This document shows positions 24,551-36,900 of a DNA stretch of 64,000 nt, piece after piece. Both the position numbers and the translations under genes were made by a program. The stretch covers positions 1-64,000 of the forward strand of contig WGMM01000028.1 of assembly GCA_016125085.1 (NCBI GenBank), in the 5' to 3' direction. Position 1 is the first letter of the stretch; every line of letters starts with the position of its first letter. The DNA comes from a bacterium. Lineage in GTDB: Bacteria > Planctomycetota > Planctomycetia > Isosphaerales > Isosphaeraceae. The notes beneath the pieces are model-generated. The model had not been told where the DNA came from, made no database searches, and saw only the letters and a list, made by a program, of their open reading frames with translations.

Positions 24551-26781
24551 CGCAGATTCCCCTGGCTGTAGGCGACGGGTTCGGTCCGAACGAGTGCCCC
24601 GGCGGGTGCGTACATCGGCATCTGGGCTTCAGCCGCCATCGGAATCGCCGGTCCGCGAGCGACCTGGGCCGCCGGAGCGCCGTAGCTGGACCAGTTCCGG
24701 TAGTCTTCCGTGAGGCCGTTGTAGACGACGCCCATCAGCGGCACCTGGCTTTGTTCCAGCATCACCTTGGCTCGCTGGATCGGGTGGATATTCCGGGGAT
24801 TGGCACGCACGACGAGCAGACAGCCGTCGACGATCTGCCCGAGCATGCGGCAGTCGGCCAGGCCGAGAACTGCCGGACCGTCGAGGATGACGCGGTCGTA
24901 GTGCTTCGCCAGGCCGGCCAGAAGCTGGCGCAGCTCGCGACTGCCGAGGATTTCGATCGGCGTGTCGCCCACGCGGCCGGTCGTCATGAGATCGAGGTGG
25001 GGGATTTCGGCCCCGCGGACGACTTCCTGCCACGCTTCCAGGCCGCGGAGGACATCGACGAGCCCCGGGTGATCAGGGCTTTCTCCGACGAGACCGCCGA
25101 GGCTGGGCCGTCGCAGGTCGGCATCGACGAGGATCGTCCGCTCACCGGCCCGGGCGAACGTTGCGGCCAGGTTCAGGGCCGTCGTGCTTTTGCCTTCACC
25201 GGCCTTGGCGCTGGTGACGAGAATCTGCCGCAGCGACGCCGGTGCGTTGCGGCTGCCGCCCAGGATACTGGCCCGGAGGTTGCGGTAGGAATCGGCTTCG
25301 AGCGATTGGGGGACGGCGGTCGTCCAGAGGTGCCCGCCGCGCTGGAGCATCGGGTGGCGGCGGATTCGCGGCACCACGCCGTAGAGAGGCAGGTTGAGCA
25401 GGTCGGCGATCCGTTCCGGGCTGCGGACGGTTTTGTCGGAGTGTTCGAGCAGGAGCACGAGACACACGCCACCGGCGAAGCTCGCGACCAGTGACAGCAC
25501 AAGCAGGGCCTTGCGGGGCGGCCAGACAGGTTTGACCGGCTGCACCGGGTGAACGGTGATGGTGACGGGTTGCGAGCGTGTTTTCGTGAGGATTTCGAAG
25601 TTGGAGAGCTGCCGTTCGAGTTCCTCGATGGACTGGATCTTCCGCTTCCGTTCTTCTTCCAGAGTCTGGAACTCCAGAAGCCTGGGCATGGATTTCTGGA
25701 TTTCCTGATTGATCTTGTCGAGCTGGGCTTCGGTGCGGGCGGCGTCGTCGCGCAGCGATTCCAGGAAGAAATCGGGCAGGTCGGAAGCGAGACGCACCGG
25801 AGGCGGCTCGGCCATCGCTTCGTATTCCTGAATCTGTTCCTGGATGTTGGTCAGGCGGTTGCGGATTTCCACGAGAGCGGGATCGCGGCGGGAATTCTTG
25901 GCCGTGCGCTGGATCGCCTGGGCCTGTTCGATGAACATGTCTTCCTTGATCCGCAGATCGCGGATGCGTTCCTGGACTCCGTTAGCCTGAAGGATCGGCA
26001 GATCTGGCTTCATTTTGGCCGCCTGGGCCTGATGTTCCATGGCGTCGATCTTGGCCCGTTTCTGAATGAGGGCTTCCCGCAGGTTCTGATACTGGCGTTC
26101 GAGCAGGCTTTCGCCCTTGGGGGTCAGAATGCGGGTTTCGACGACGATTTTCTGGATCTGATCCTGAATGTCCCTGAGTTCGCGATTCTGGGCGGCCAGG
26201 GCGCTGGCGACGTGTTCGCGGGAGTTGCGGATGCGGTCTTCGACTTCGCGATTGACTTCCTCGCTGAAGGTCGTCATCAGCTTTTCGAGGAGGGTCGTCA
26301 CCCTGGCCGCGTTCGCGCCTTTCAGGGAAAGCACGAAGATATTGGTGCCAGGCTGAGGGCGGACGTTCAGGCCTTCGACGATTTCGTCCGCGACGTCCTG
26401 CTCCGTACCGTCCTGGCGGACTTCCTCGTAAAGGCCGACTCGCGTCGCCAGGCCGCGGCTGCGCAGCCGGGCCACCTTGTTCGGTACGAAGGTGTCGTTT
26501 TCGTCGGACGATCTGCGGTCGATCGAGCTTTCCATCATGCCGCTGACGTGGCCGTCGAACTTGGGCGATTCGACGAGCAGTTCGCCCATGGCCTGATATT
26601 TGTCCGGCATGCGGATGACCACCGCCGCCAGAAACAGGAAGCCCATGAACGTGACGCTGGCCAGAAGCCAGGCCCGCCGCATGACGGCCGCCAGATAATC
26701 ACCCGGTGTCTTGGCCGATTCGGCCGAAGTCGCGGGAAATTGCGAAAAAGGCGGATAAGGGTGCTGAGGGATTCGATCCAT
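24547..26781 (-). CDS. Wzc-like polysaccharide co-polymerase and tyrosine autokinase
   Basis: 744 residues. Wzz-type N-terminal half: first membrane helix about 36-56 (WLLASVTFMGFLFLAAVVIRM), a long coiled-coil periplasmic segment, second helix about 434-455. C-terminal BY-kinase: Walker A SAKAGEGKSTTALNLA (about 527), Walker A' TILVDADLRRP (about 552), Walker B DRVILDGPAVLGLAD (about 634). Controls chain length and export by cyclic autophosphorylation. The C-terminal tail has only a few scattered tyrosines rather than the usual cluster. Coupled by a 4-nt overlap to the O-antigen-ligase-like gene. Confidence 0.92.
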   Translation of the reverse strand: MDRIPQHPYPPFSQFPATSAESAKTPGDYLAAVMRRAWLLASVTFMGFLFLAAVVIRMPDKYQAMGELLVESPKFDGHVSGMMESSIDRRSSDENDTFVPNKVARLRSRGLATRVGLYEEVRQDGTEQDVADEIVEGLNVRPQPGTNIFVLSLKGANAARVTTLLEKLMTTFSEEVNREVEDRIRNSREHVASALAAQNRELRDIQDQIQKIVVETRILTPKGESLLERQYQNLREALIQKRAKIDAMEHQAQAAKMKPDLPILQANGVQERIRDLRIKEDMFIEQAQAIQRTAKNSRRDPALVEIRNRLTNIQEQIQEYEAMAEPPPVRLASDLPDFFLESLRDDAARTEAQLDKINQEIQKSMPRLLEFQTLEEERKRKIQSIEELERQLSNFEILTKTRSQPVTITVHPVQPVKPVWPPRKALLVLSLVASFAGGVCLVLLLEHSDKTVRSPERIADLLNLPLYGVVPRIRRHPMLQRGGHLWTTAVPQSLEADSYRNLRASILGGSRNAPASLRQILVTSAKAGEGKSTTALNLAATFARAGERTILVDADLRRPSLGGLVGESPDHPGLVDVLRGLEAWQEVVRGAEIPHLDLMTTGRVGDTPIEILGSRELRQLLAGLAKHYDRVILDGPAVLGLADCRMLGQIVDGCLLVVRANPRNIHPIQRAKVMLEQSQVPLMGVVYNGLTEDYRNWSSYGAPAAQVARGPAIPMAAEAQMPMYAPAGALVRTEPVAYSQGNLR

Positions 26782-26944
26782 GAATCGTCACTCCACCGGC
26801 GCTCCGGCCAGTCAGGTTTGAGGCAAGTCTTGGCTCAGTCCGTCGATGACTCGTGTCTCTCGCGATGCATTGTTACGACGACCTTCGGTGCGATGCAAGT
26901 CCCTGCCGATCCGATTCCTCCGAAATTACGGATTCGCACTCGCT

Positions 26945-28546
26945 TCAGCGGACTTCCGCGGTCTGTCCGAACCCCACGTCCGCCTGGGGTTCGGAATCGA
27001 CCGTAATCGCCCGAGGCTCGTCGGTCTCCGTAACGGAAACCGGGGCCGAGTCATCGAGCGAATCGATCGCGTCGGTCGTGAAACGGACAAGTCTCATCAG
27101 ATACCGAAGGGCGATATCCGGCTCCAGGTCCGCGTTTTCTTCGTCGTAGCGGAATGTCCAGACATGGTTCCGGTTCTCGAACGGGACCGGTATGCGGAAT
27201 TCCATATGGTTCGTGGTGTCGACAGGATCCAGCCCGGTCGGATGTGCCGGGACGAACTCGCCATCACCCAGCGGCATATCCGCGAATGTGAAGCCCAGGT
27301 CATGAGAGGCTTCGGTGAACAGGTTCAGAATTTCTTCAGGGCGTTGCCGCAGTTCCTGCTTCTGCATCGTGGAAAAGCAGATCACAGCGGCGCGACGGTC
27401 CTGGCGGCCCCGGCTCATACGGTCTTTCAGATCCGACTGCAGATTGCTCAGTTCGTCGCGGCGGCTCATCAGCACGATCATGAAAGCCATGCAGCCGGAA
27501 AGGCCGAGCGTCAGAGCCAGGAATTCGTGATTGAAGGCCAGGCCGAGCAGAACGACGCCGCAGAGGAAGCCGGAAAAGCAGTAAAGCAGAATGGCGGACT
27601 GCCGGGGTGTCAGCCCGAGGCCGATCAGCAGGTGGTGGATGTGCCGCCTGTCCGCGGCTGAGAGAGGCAGGTTCCGCACCCATCTGCGGAAGATGGCCAT
27701 CGCCGTATCCGAGATCGGCAGGCCCATGGCCAGGATCGGGAACAGTATCGAAACCGTGGAAGGGCCCTTGAGCGAACCTTCGACACCGATTACGCCGACG
27801 AGCAACCCGATAAGCAGGCTGCCGGTATCGCCCAGAAAGATGCACGCAGGGTGCCAGTTATAAAGCAGAAATCCGGCCAGGCCGCCGGAAAGGGCGACGG
27901 ATAGCGCCGCTGCGCCCATGTTGGCGCCGTGCATGGCGATGATCGTGAGCGTGCCGCTGACGAGCAGGCCCACACCGCTGGCGAGCCCGTCCATACCGTC
28001 GATCAGGTTCCAGATGTTCATGCAGGCGATGAACCAGAACCAGGTGATGACGAAACTGGCGGGGCTCAGGTGCACGACGGAACCCAGAACATGGGCGTCG
28101 TGGGAAACGATGTCGAATTCCAGCAACATTCCCAGCAGTGTGATCTTGTCGATCCGGATCCCGGCGAAGTAAAGAATCAGCACGGCCATCGACTGACCGG
28201 CGAGCTTCATGCGCGGGCGCAGTTCCTGGGTATCGTCCAGCACCCCCACGGCGAGGATCACGATCGACGCGATGAAGATCGCCCCCAGGCGGAAGCCCCA
28301 CGGGTGGGTCGAGTCCTCAAGGCCGAAATTGCTCTGGAAGAGCGTGGCGACCACCATGCCCGCGAACAGCCCCGCGGCCAGAGCCAGACCGCCCATGCGG
28401 GGGGTCGTCGAGGTGTGGACTTTGCGATTGTTGTCCGGCTTGTCCATCGCCCCGGCCCAGCGGGCCAGACGCGTTACGAACGGAGTCGCCAGGACACACA
28501 CAGTGAACGATGCCGCGAAGATGAGGAGCAGATCGTTTCCGTTCAT
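26945..28546 (-). CDS. WecA/MraY-type undecaprenyl-phosphate sugar-1-phosphate transferase
   Basis: 533 residues. Eleven-helix core with the family motifs: LARWAGAMDKPDNNRKVHT (substrate loop), GVLDDTQELRPRMKLAGQ (DD pair), NLIDGMDGLASGVGLL, CIFLGDTGSLLIGLLVG, and the HIHHLL motif. It transfers a sugar-1-phosphate to undecaprenyl phosphate, which starts lipid-linked glycan assembly. The core ends near residue 365, and about 170 further residues form a soluble acidic C-terminal extension not found in standard WecA/TagO proteins. First gene of the twelve-gene polysaccharide run. Confidence 0.91.
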   Translation of the reverse strand: MNGNDLLLIFAASFTVCVLATPFVTRLARWAGAMDKPDNNRKVHTSTTPRMGGLALAAGLFAGMVVATLFQSNFGLEDSTHPWGFRLGAIFIASIVILAVGVLDDTQELRPRMKLAGQSMAVLILYFAGIRIDKITLLGMLLEFDIVSHDAHVLGSVVHLSPASFVITWFWFIACMNIWNLIDGMDGLASGVGLLVSGTLTIIAMHGANMGAAALSVALSGGLAGFLLYNWHPACIFLGDTGSLLIGLLVGVIGVEGSLKGPSTVSILFPILAMGLPISDTAMAIFRRWVRNLPLSAADRRHIHHLLIGLGLTPRQSAILLYCFSGFLCGVVLLGLAFNHEFLALTLGLSGCMAFMIVLMSRRDELSNLQSDLKDRMSRGRQDRRAAVICFSTMQKQELRQRPEEILNLFTEASHDLGFTFADMPLGDGEFVPAHPTGLDPVDTTNHMEFRIPVPFENRNHVWTFRYDEENADLEPDIALRYLMRLVRFTTDAIDSLDDSAPVSVTETDEPRAITVDSEPQADVGFGQTAEVR

Positions 28547-28886
28547 GCGGTGCTTGCCCTGGTTGCGAACCGTAGAACGGTTGACCGGATTCCGGACCGA
28601 ACCGTACGATCAATCACGATGCGAGGGTTCGCGCGGCCATTTCTCCTCATGAGGCATGGAACGGTTTCATGCGACTTCGTGTCGGCTAAAAGCAGAAGCT
28701 GATTCATGCGGATTCCGGCTCGATGTAGCGACGTCCCTGTCTGTCACATTCAGTATCACGCCGATCACGCCGCAGGTCAAGATCAGTCATGGCCCGACAC
28801 TTGCGATGTCGGATCGACGGGTCTCGAACCGGTTTCGCACGCCCATACACGAGTTCCGCTCTCTTCTTCAACTCTCCTGATCCATC
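28547..28886. other. Divergent regulatory region between the polysaccharide operon and selB, 340 bp
   Basis: It must hold promoters for both directions, but I cannot pick out a convincing -35/-10 pair on either strand. A minus-strand mini-frame (28614-28640) is annotated separately. I looked here for a selenocysteine tRNA and did not find one; the GGTCTCGAACC run near 28821 does not fold into a tRNA T-arm. Confidence 0.5.
28614..28640 (-). other. Possible leader mini-ORF of the polysaccharide operon
   Basis: ATG at 28640 with a perfect GAGGAGAA immediately upstream encodes eight residues (MAARTLAS) before TGA, 68 nt ahead of the first operon gene, whose own ribosome-binding site is weak. It could be a leader peptide affecting translation or attenuation, or chance. 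Confidence 0.2.
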
Positions 28887-30856
<1,970 letters not shown>

Positions 30857-30860
<4 letters not shown>

Positions 30861-32290
30861 ACGAAGATCCGTCCGAATTTCAGGAACTGCTTCGGTCAAT
30901 TCCGCCCGTCAATGACTGGCTCAATGAGCCGGCTGTGGCGGCCTGCGTTCAAGCGATCGGCCGCGAGCGGACAGTGAAGGCCCTGCGAGAGATCCTCGAC
31001 GGTTTGAGACAACGCATTCGGGTAGGCGAACGGCCCGACGTGGCCCGGTTCGTCGCGGCGGCACTTGCCGAAAGGTTCGGGAAAAATGGCAGCCGGGGGT
31101 TGCGGCGGGTCATCAATGCCACGGGGATTCTTCTGCACACGGGCCTGGGGCGGGCACCGCTTTCCGAAGACGCCCTGGACGCCATTCGCCAGACCGCGGC
31201 CGGCTACTGCGACCTTGAGCTGGACCTGACCACGGGCCAGCGGGGCAGGCGGATCGACGCTGTACGCGATACGCTCGTGAGCCTCACCGGCGCCGAGGCG
31301 GCGACGGTGGTCAACAATAACGCCGCGGCGACGATTCTGGCGCTAAAAGCCATGGCGGCGGGGCGAGAGGTGATCGTCTCGCGCGGGCAGCTGGTGGAGA
31401 TCGGCGGCGGATTCCGGATGCCCGAGATCATGGCCGTTTCAGGTGCCATCCTCAAGGAAGTCGGCACGACGAACCGCACGCGCCTTAGCGATTTCGAGGC
31501 GGCCATCGGGCCCCAGACGGCTGCGATTCTCCGCGTGCATACGAGCAATTACGCCATCGTGGGCTTCACGCAGGAGCCGGCGGCGGCCGATCTTGCCCGG
31601 CTCGCACACGCCCGGGGGCTGGTGTTCATCGACGATATCGGCTCAGGAGCTTTGTCAGCCGATGATTTGCCCGCCACCCGGCACGATCCGACCGTCGCCG
31701 AATCGGTCGCCATCGGTGCGGATGTGATCCTGTTTTCCGGCGACAAACTGCTGGGCGGGCCGCAGTGCGGCATCATCGCCGGTTCGAAGGCGTGCGTTTC
31801 GCGCGTCGAGGCCGACCCGCTGATGCGTGCCTTTCGCGTGGACAAGCTCACGCTTGCCGCCCTTGGGGCGACCTTGCGAAGCTGGTACGAACCATCGATC
31901 CGGAATCGCCGGATTCCCTTCTGGCGGATGATCGCCGAATCCATCGATTCCCTGGAACGCCGCGCCGGGGAGCTTGCTGCGCACCTTGCCCAGAACGGCT
32001 GGAACGTGCAGGTTCGCTCGTCGGAAGCTTTCGCCGGTGGCGGCTCGCTGCCGGACGAAAAGATCGAAAGCCGGGCCGTCGTGCTGAGTTCGCCCTGGCC
32101 GAAGGGCGTGGCCAGTGTCAGCGAACTTGCCAGAAAGCTGAGGCAAGGCGACCCGGCCGTCGTTGGCCGGGTGCATGAGGATGCCTTCTGGATCGACCTG
32201 AGAACCGTCGCGGCCGGGGAGCAGGGCTTGCTGATCGAGGCAGTCGCGAGCGTAGTTCAGGACGGTCATGACCAGGAATCGGCTGGCTGA
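30857..32290 (+). CDS. selA: L-seryl-tRNA(Sec) selenium transferase SelA
   Basis: 477 residues, full length. PLP-dependent enzyme that converts Ser-tRNA(Sec) to Sec-tRNA(Sec) using selenophosphate. The N-terminal tRNA-binding domain (LLRSIPPVNDWLNEPAV) is followed by VINATGILLHTGLGRAPLS, NNNAAATILALKAMAAGREVI-type PLP region and the Schiff-base Lys297 in SGDKLLGGPQCG. The start codon overlaps the selB stop, so the order is selB-selA, the reverse of the E. coli arrangement. selD and selC are not in the window. Confidence 0.97.
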
Positions 32291-32309
32291 TCGAATCGAC
32301 CTGGGCAGA

Positions 32310-33698
32310 TCAAAGAGTCTTCAGATATTCGATCACGGCCATGCGTTCGGATTCGCTGAGCTTGTCGCCGAAGGTGTGGCCCTTATTGCCCAGGCCATAG
32401 CGGCTGGAGTCGAACAGCGAACGGCTCAGGAACGGATCGCCTGACGGCTTCTCTGGTACGCTTTCCGGTATCCGGACTTTCCAGCCCACGTTCTGGCGGT
32501 CGTAATGTTCGAAGCTGGTCGACGGCTGACGCAGAAAGCGGTCGGGGCGGGCATCGCTTTTCAGGAGTGCGTAAAGCGTCGGCACGGAGCCATTATGCAG
32601 GTACGGAGCCGTGGCCCAGACTCCGTCGAGCGGCGGGGCCTTGTAGCCCGGTTCGAGCGATTTGTCGACCGGGTGCACCTGGCCGAACCACGTCGCATTG
32701 TAGTGATCGATCGATCTGCCGCTGACACCTTCAGCTCGCGCCCTGTCGGTGCCGATACGGTTCAGCGGCACGAGCAGGTCAGGGTAAGTGCCGTCAGGCC
32801 CGTAAGTGCCGTGGCATTCCGAACAGTTTTTCTCGAAGACGGCTTTGCCGGCGAGAGCCTTGCTTTCGTCGACGGGGAACGGATATTTGGGGGCTTCGAG
32901 CGATTTGACGTAAGCCAGCAGGTCGGCGAATGCGGGTTCGTAGGCTGAGAACTGGTTTTCCGAAAGTTCGCCCAGATAGAACTGCATGATGCTGCGGGCC
33001 GAATCGCCGTCGGTTCGGGCGTCGAGGTAGAGCGTCGACTTCTTTTTGAGCGTCCACCACGCGGGGACATCCTGTTCCGGCAGGTTCGCACCCAGGTTCA
33101 GGGGGAATTGGCGAAGCGAGAGATCGGGGTTACGAAGGCTGAACAGGACGATAGCCAACTGGCCGGCATTGACGGTGCCCCGGCCCGAGTTCAGGTTGAA
33201 TGTGAGAAGGGGCGGCCTGCGGCTGTCGGCCCGCGTCATGGCGTTGAGGAATTGCTGGAAGTCGAGCGTGGTATTGCCCAGCCCGACATACGACTGACCG
33301 CCGATCGAACCCCCATGGCAGATCAGGCAATCGATCTGCAGGCCTGCTTTACGACCGTCCTTCGACCATGCCGGGCGGAGGCCCATCGGCAAGTCACCAT
33401 TGGGGAACGGGGCAGGATGAAGGCCGAAACGCATGCGAGCATTGTCTGCCGCATCCATCGGTTCGGCGGTTTTCGGATCGCCGTCGACCGGTACGGGTCT
33501 GGCCGTTTCGACGACAGTCTTCCAGGCGGTCGAATTCCAGGCCGGTGCGAGGAAACTGCCTGTTTCGAGGATCAGGCGGCCGCGGTCGATTTTGAGTGCA
33601 TCGGGAGTGGAAACGTCAGGTTCCGAAGCTTTCGAAGCCGGGAGAATCAGCAGGATCGCAGCCAGGGCAGTCAAAAGATTCAATCGCTTCGGTCTCAT
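32310..33698 (-). CDS. Exported di-haem cytochrome c (RoxA/cytochrome c peroxidase-like)
   Basis: 462 residues from the ATG at 33698; a GTG directly before it is possible. Signal peptide LLTALAAILLILPASKASE. Two c-type haem sites: CLICHGG (about 121) and CSECHGTYG (about 289). The C-terminal signature YKAPPLDGVWATAPYLHNGSV-type region is characteristic of the di-haem peroxidase/RoxA-related branch. It probably acts in periplasmic electron transfer or peroxide/organic oxidation; substrate not deducible. It ends 19 nt from the end of selA (convergent) and has a candidate promoter at 33754-33781. Confidence 0.86.
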   Translation of the reverse strand: MRPKRLNLLTALAAILLILPASKASEPDVSTPDALKIDRGRLILETGSFLAPAWNSTAWKTVVETARPVPVDGDPKTAEPMDAADNARMRFGLHPAPFPNGDLPMGLRPAWSKDGRKAGLQIDCLICHGGSIGGQSYVGLGNTTLDFQQFLNAMTRADSRRPPLLTFNLNSGRGTVNAGQLAIVLFSLRNPDLSLRQFPLNLGANLPEQDVPAWWTLKKKSTLYLDARTDGDSARSIMQFYLGELSENQFSAYEPAFADLLAYVKSLEAPKYPFPVDESKALAGKAVFEKNCSECHGTYGPDGTYPDLLVPLNRIGTDRARAEGVSGRSIDHYNATWFGQVHPVDKSLEPGYKAPPLDGVWATAPYLHNGSVPTLYALLKSDARPDRFLRQPSTSFEHYDRQNVGWKVRIPESVPEKPSGDPFLSRSLFDSSRYGLGNKGHTFGDKLSESERMAVIEYLKTL

Positions 33699-33753
33699 CA
33701 CGATTCGTCCCGTTCCGGGTCATTCCAGGCCACCGTGCTTTTTGTTCCAATTC

Positions 33754-33781
33754 ATTCTATTCGGATTCCGAAGGATGGTAA
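33754..33781 (-). promoter_or_regulatory. Candidate promoter of the di-haem cytochrome gene
   Basis: Minus strand TTACCA (33776-33781), 16-bp spacer, TAGAAT (33754-33759). This would start transcription near 33748, about 50 nt before the ATG. It lies between the secDF terminator and the cytochrome start, which is the expected place. Confidence 0.4.
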
Positions 33782-33860
33782 GCGGCTGACCGGTCATTCC
33801 GGCCTGGGCCGCCGAGAACCATCTCCGTAATATCGCGAAAGTGGCGGGAACGGACCAATC

Positions 33861-33895
33861 AAAAGAAAAACCTCCGAGCAGAAGCTCGGAGGTTT
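33861..33895 (-). terminator. Intrinsic terminator of the secDF operon
   Basis: On the minus strand, AAACCTCCGAGC and its complement GCTCGGAGGTTT (33868-33895) form a 12-bp stem with an AGAA/TTCT tetraloop, followed by TTTTTCTTTT. It lies about 30 nt beyond the secDF stop codon. Textbook Rho-independent terminator. Confidence 0.95.
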
Positions 33896-33925
33896 CGGAA
33901 AAATCGTTGACCGCAGGGTGAGTCG

Positions 33926-36900
33926 TCAGGCTTTTGCCAGAGACTTCGAAGCGACGTCACGCGAAACCGATTTCTGATCGGCATGTCCCAGCCAGCCGAT
34001 CAGCACCGGGGTGGCGATGTAGATCGTGCTGTACGTACCGCTTAGAAAGCCGACGACGAGCGTGAAGGCGAAGCCGTGCAGCCCTTCGCCGCCGAAGAGA
34101 TACATGATCAGTACGACGGACCAGGCAGTCAGAGACGTGAGAATCGTCCGGCTGAAGGTCTGGTTGAGGGCGTCGTTGACGAGTTTCGCGTCGATCTTGT
34201 CGGTTTTGCCCTTGATCTCACGAAGCCGGTCGAAGATGACGATCGTGTCATTGACCGAGAACCCGATCAGGGTCAGGAACGCGGCGATCATCGGCAGGTC
34301 GATCTTGAACTGTTCGATCATCAGCAGGCTGCTGATTACCGGAATCTGAGCCAGCCAGTAGGTCAGGGCGACCGCTCCGAGGGCCACGAGCACGTCGTGC
34401 ACCAGAGCGAGCACGGCGGCGAAGCCATATGTCCACGACTTGAACCGGAGCCAGAGATAACTGGCGATGATGGCCCAGCTCGCGACGATCGCGATGATCG
34501 CCAGCTTCTGGGTTTCGCCGGCGACCGTTCCTCCGAAGTTCGAAAGCCGTTCGAACATGAGCGAAGGATCGTTTGCGACGGCGGAGCTCAGGGCCTTGAG
34601 CTTCGCGCTGGCCTGTTCTTCGGCAAGGTTCGTCCGGAGGATGAACTTGTCGGAAGCGAGATCGGCCTGATAAAGGGCTTCGGAATTGGTGTTCGAAAGG
34701 CTGAAGGCACGTTCCGGATTGTCGACCTTGCCACCCGCAGCCGCATCGCCCAGCACCTGTGAAAGAAGCTGGTTGAGCTTGGAGGCGGTTTGCTTGACGT
34801 TCAGCGAGAGCTCGTAGCTGGCGTTCCAGGGCGAAGCGGGCGTGGCAGGTGCCTTGGCGCCTTCCGCGGGTTTGGGTTCGGCGATCGCCTGACGAGGACC
34901 GACGGTCAGGGAGACGCGATCGAGCGTCGAACCGAAGGCCTCGTTTACGGTCTTCTGCACGCGGGCGACGTCTTCGTCACTTGTGCGGATGTTGAAACGG
35001 GTGCCGACCTTTTCGTTTTCGACGTTGAGCGACTCGATCGTCACGTCGGGCAAGGCCGAGGCCTTTTCACGCACGAAGGCGGAACGGCGGTCGATCGACT
35101 GGCCCGAAATGGACGGATCGGCGTCGTTCAGACGGATCGTCACCAGCGAACCGCCGGTGAAGTCGATGTTGAACATCGTGCCTTGCGAAAGCCGCAGGGC
35201 GAAGGCGGCCAGACCGATGCCGATCACGATCAGAGAGGCCGTAGCCGCCAGTCGGCGGGCACTGACGAAGTCGATCTTCGTCGTGGCCAGGAACCGCAAC
35301 ATGTGCAATTCCTTGATCCAGCCGGAGTTGACCAGCGAGTCGAAAAGCTGACGGGAAAGGTAGACGGCCGAAAACAGGTTGAACACAAGACCGACGATCA
35401 GGGTCAGGGCGAAACCCTTGATTTCTTCGGTGCCGATCGCGAACAGCACGAAACCGGAGAGCACGGTGGTGATGTTGGCGTCGAAGATCGTTGTCCAGGC
35501 ACGGTCGAAGCCGTTACGGACCTGTTCCCTGAGGCCCGCGCCCTTGTCTTTCTCTTCACGCATCCGTTCGAAGATCAGCACGTTGGCGTCCACCGCCATA
35601 CCTATCGTCAACGCCAGGCCAGCGAGACCCGGCAGCGTGAACGTCGAAGAAGTCAGCGACATGAACCCGACGAGAAGCACGAGGTTCACGACCAGGCCGA
35701 TGACGGCGATGATACCTGCCTTGCCGTAGTAAACGATCATGAAAATCGGCACGACGATCATCGATACGATGATGGCCCGGATGCCCTTGGCGATCGTGTC
35801 CTGACCGAGCGTCGGCCCGACCTTCTCTTCGAGCAGCGGCACCGGGTTGAGCGTGGCGGGCAGGCTGCCGGCGTTGAGGATGCTCAGCAGGAAGTTCACC
35901 TCGCCGACAGGGAAGCCGCTCGGGCCGCCTTCGATGATGCCGCTGTCGGAGATTTCCGAATTCAGCGACGGGGCACTCTGGACGAAGTCGTCCAGCAGGA
36001 TCGCCAGGCGATATTTGAAATTGCCGCCTTCTTCAGGCAGGTGCTCACGCGTGAGACGGCCGAATTTGACTGCGCCGCGGCGGTTGAACGCGAATCCGAC
36101 GGCCGGGTTCAGCCGACTGTCCTGGGCCATGTAGGCCCGGGCCAGATACTGGCCGCTGACATCCTGCGTATCGGGCGGGACGAGCACCAGGACATAACGC
36201 TCGACACGGCCGGGCATGATCGTCCGGTCACGCACGATCGGCGTATCTTTCGGCGTCGTCGCGGCCGCTTCGTTCATTTCCTTGGCCGACTTGAAGGCGC
36301 TGGGGTCGAAGCCGCCCATCTGGCTCTTGTTGTTCGAAAGGACGAAGCCCGTCGGGCTGGCGTTGCCGGGGGCCGCGCTCAGCGTGAGCGTCGTGGCGTC
36401 GTTGGAGACGACCGTCAGCTCTTCCTGCTGATCGATGCCGTCCACGAACACGTTCCAGCCGACGAATTCGTTCTTCCGCCAGCGGGCCGTCGGGTCCGTA
36501 AGGGACCGGTCAGACAGCTTCAGGTCCTTCCTGTCCGTGACGGTCAGAACATCCGCATATTTGGCCCAGGTCGTCTTTCGATTCGTCCATTCCAGGAAGT
36601 TTTCCTTCATGGCGTCGGTCAGGAGCAGCTTTTCGTGCTTGAGCGTCGCCAGAATCCGGAACTGAAGCAGACCCTGATCGGTAATCGATCGCTTGGTGTT
36701 TTCCACGTCTTCTGACGTGGCTTCAGGATAGATCACTTCCACCCGGTTCGATCCGATCGGCCGGATCATGATGTCCTTCATGCCGTCGGGGTTGATCCGG
36801 CGCTTGATCGCGGCGATCAGCTCGTCGATATCGATATTCGTCTTCTGGCGTGCCGAATCGATTTCGTAGACCAGAATCGTGCCGCCCGAAAGGTCGATCC

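Noticed and set aside
28800..28886. tRNA-like GGTCTCGAACC sequence ahead of selB, considered as a tRNA-Sec
   Set aside because: The would-be T-stem has a mismatch and no acceptor stem or TCA anticodon arm can be paired around it.
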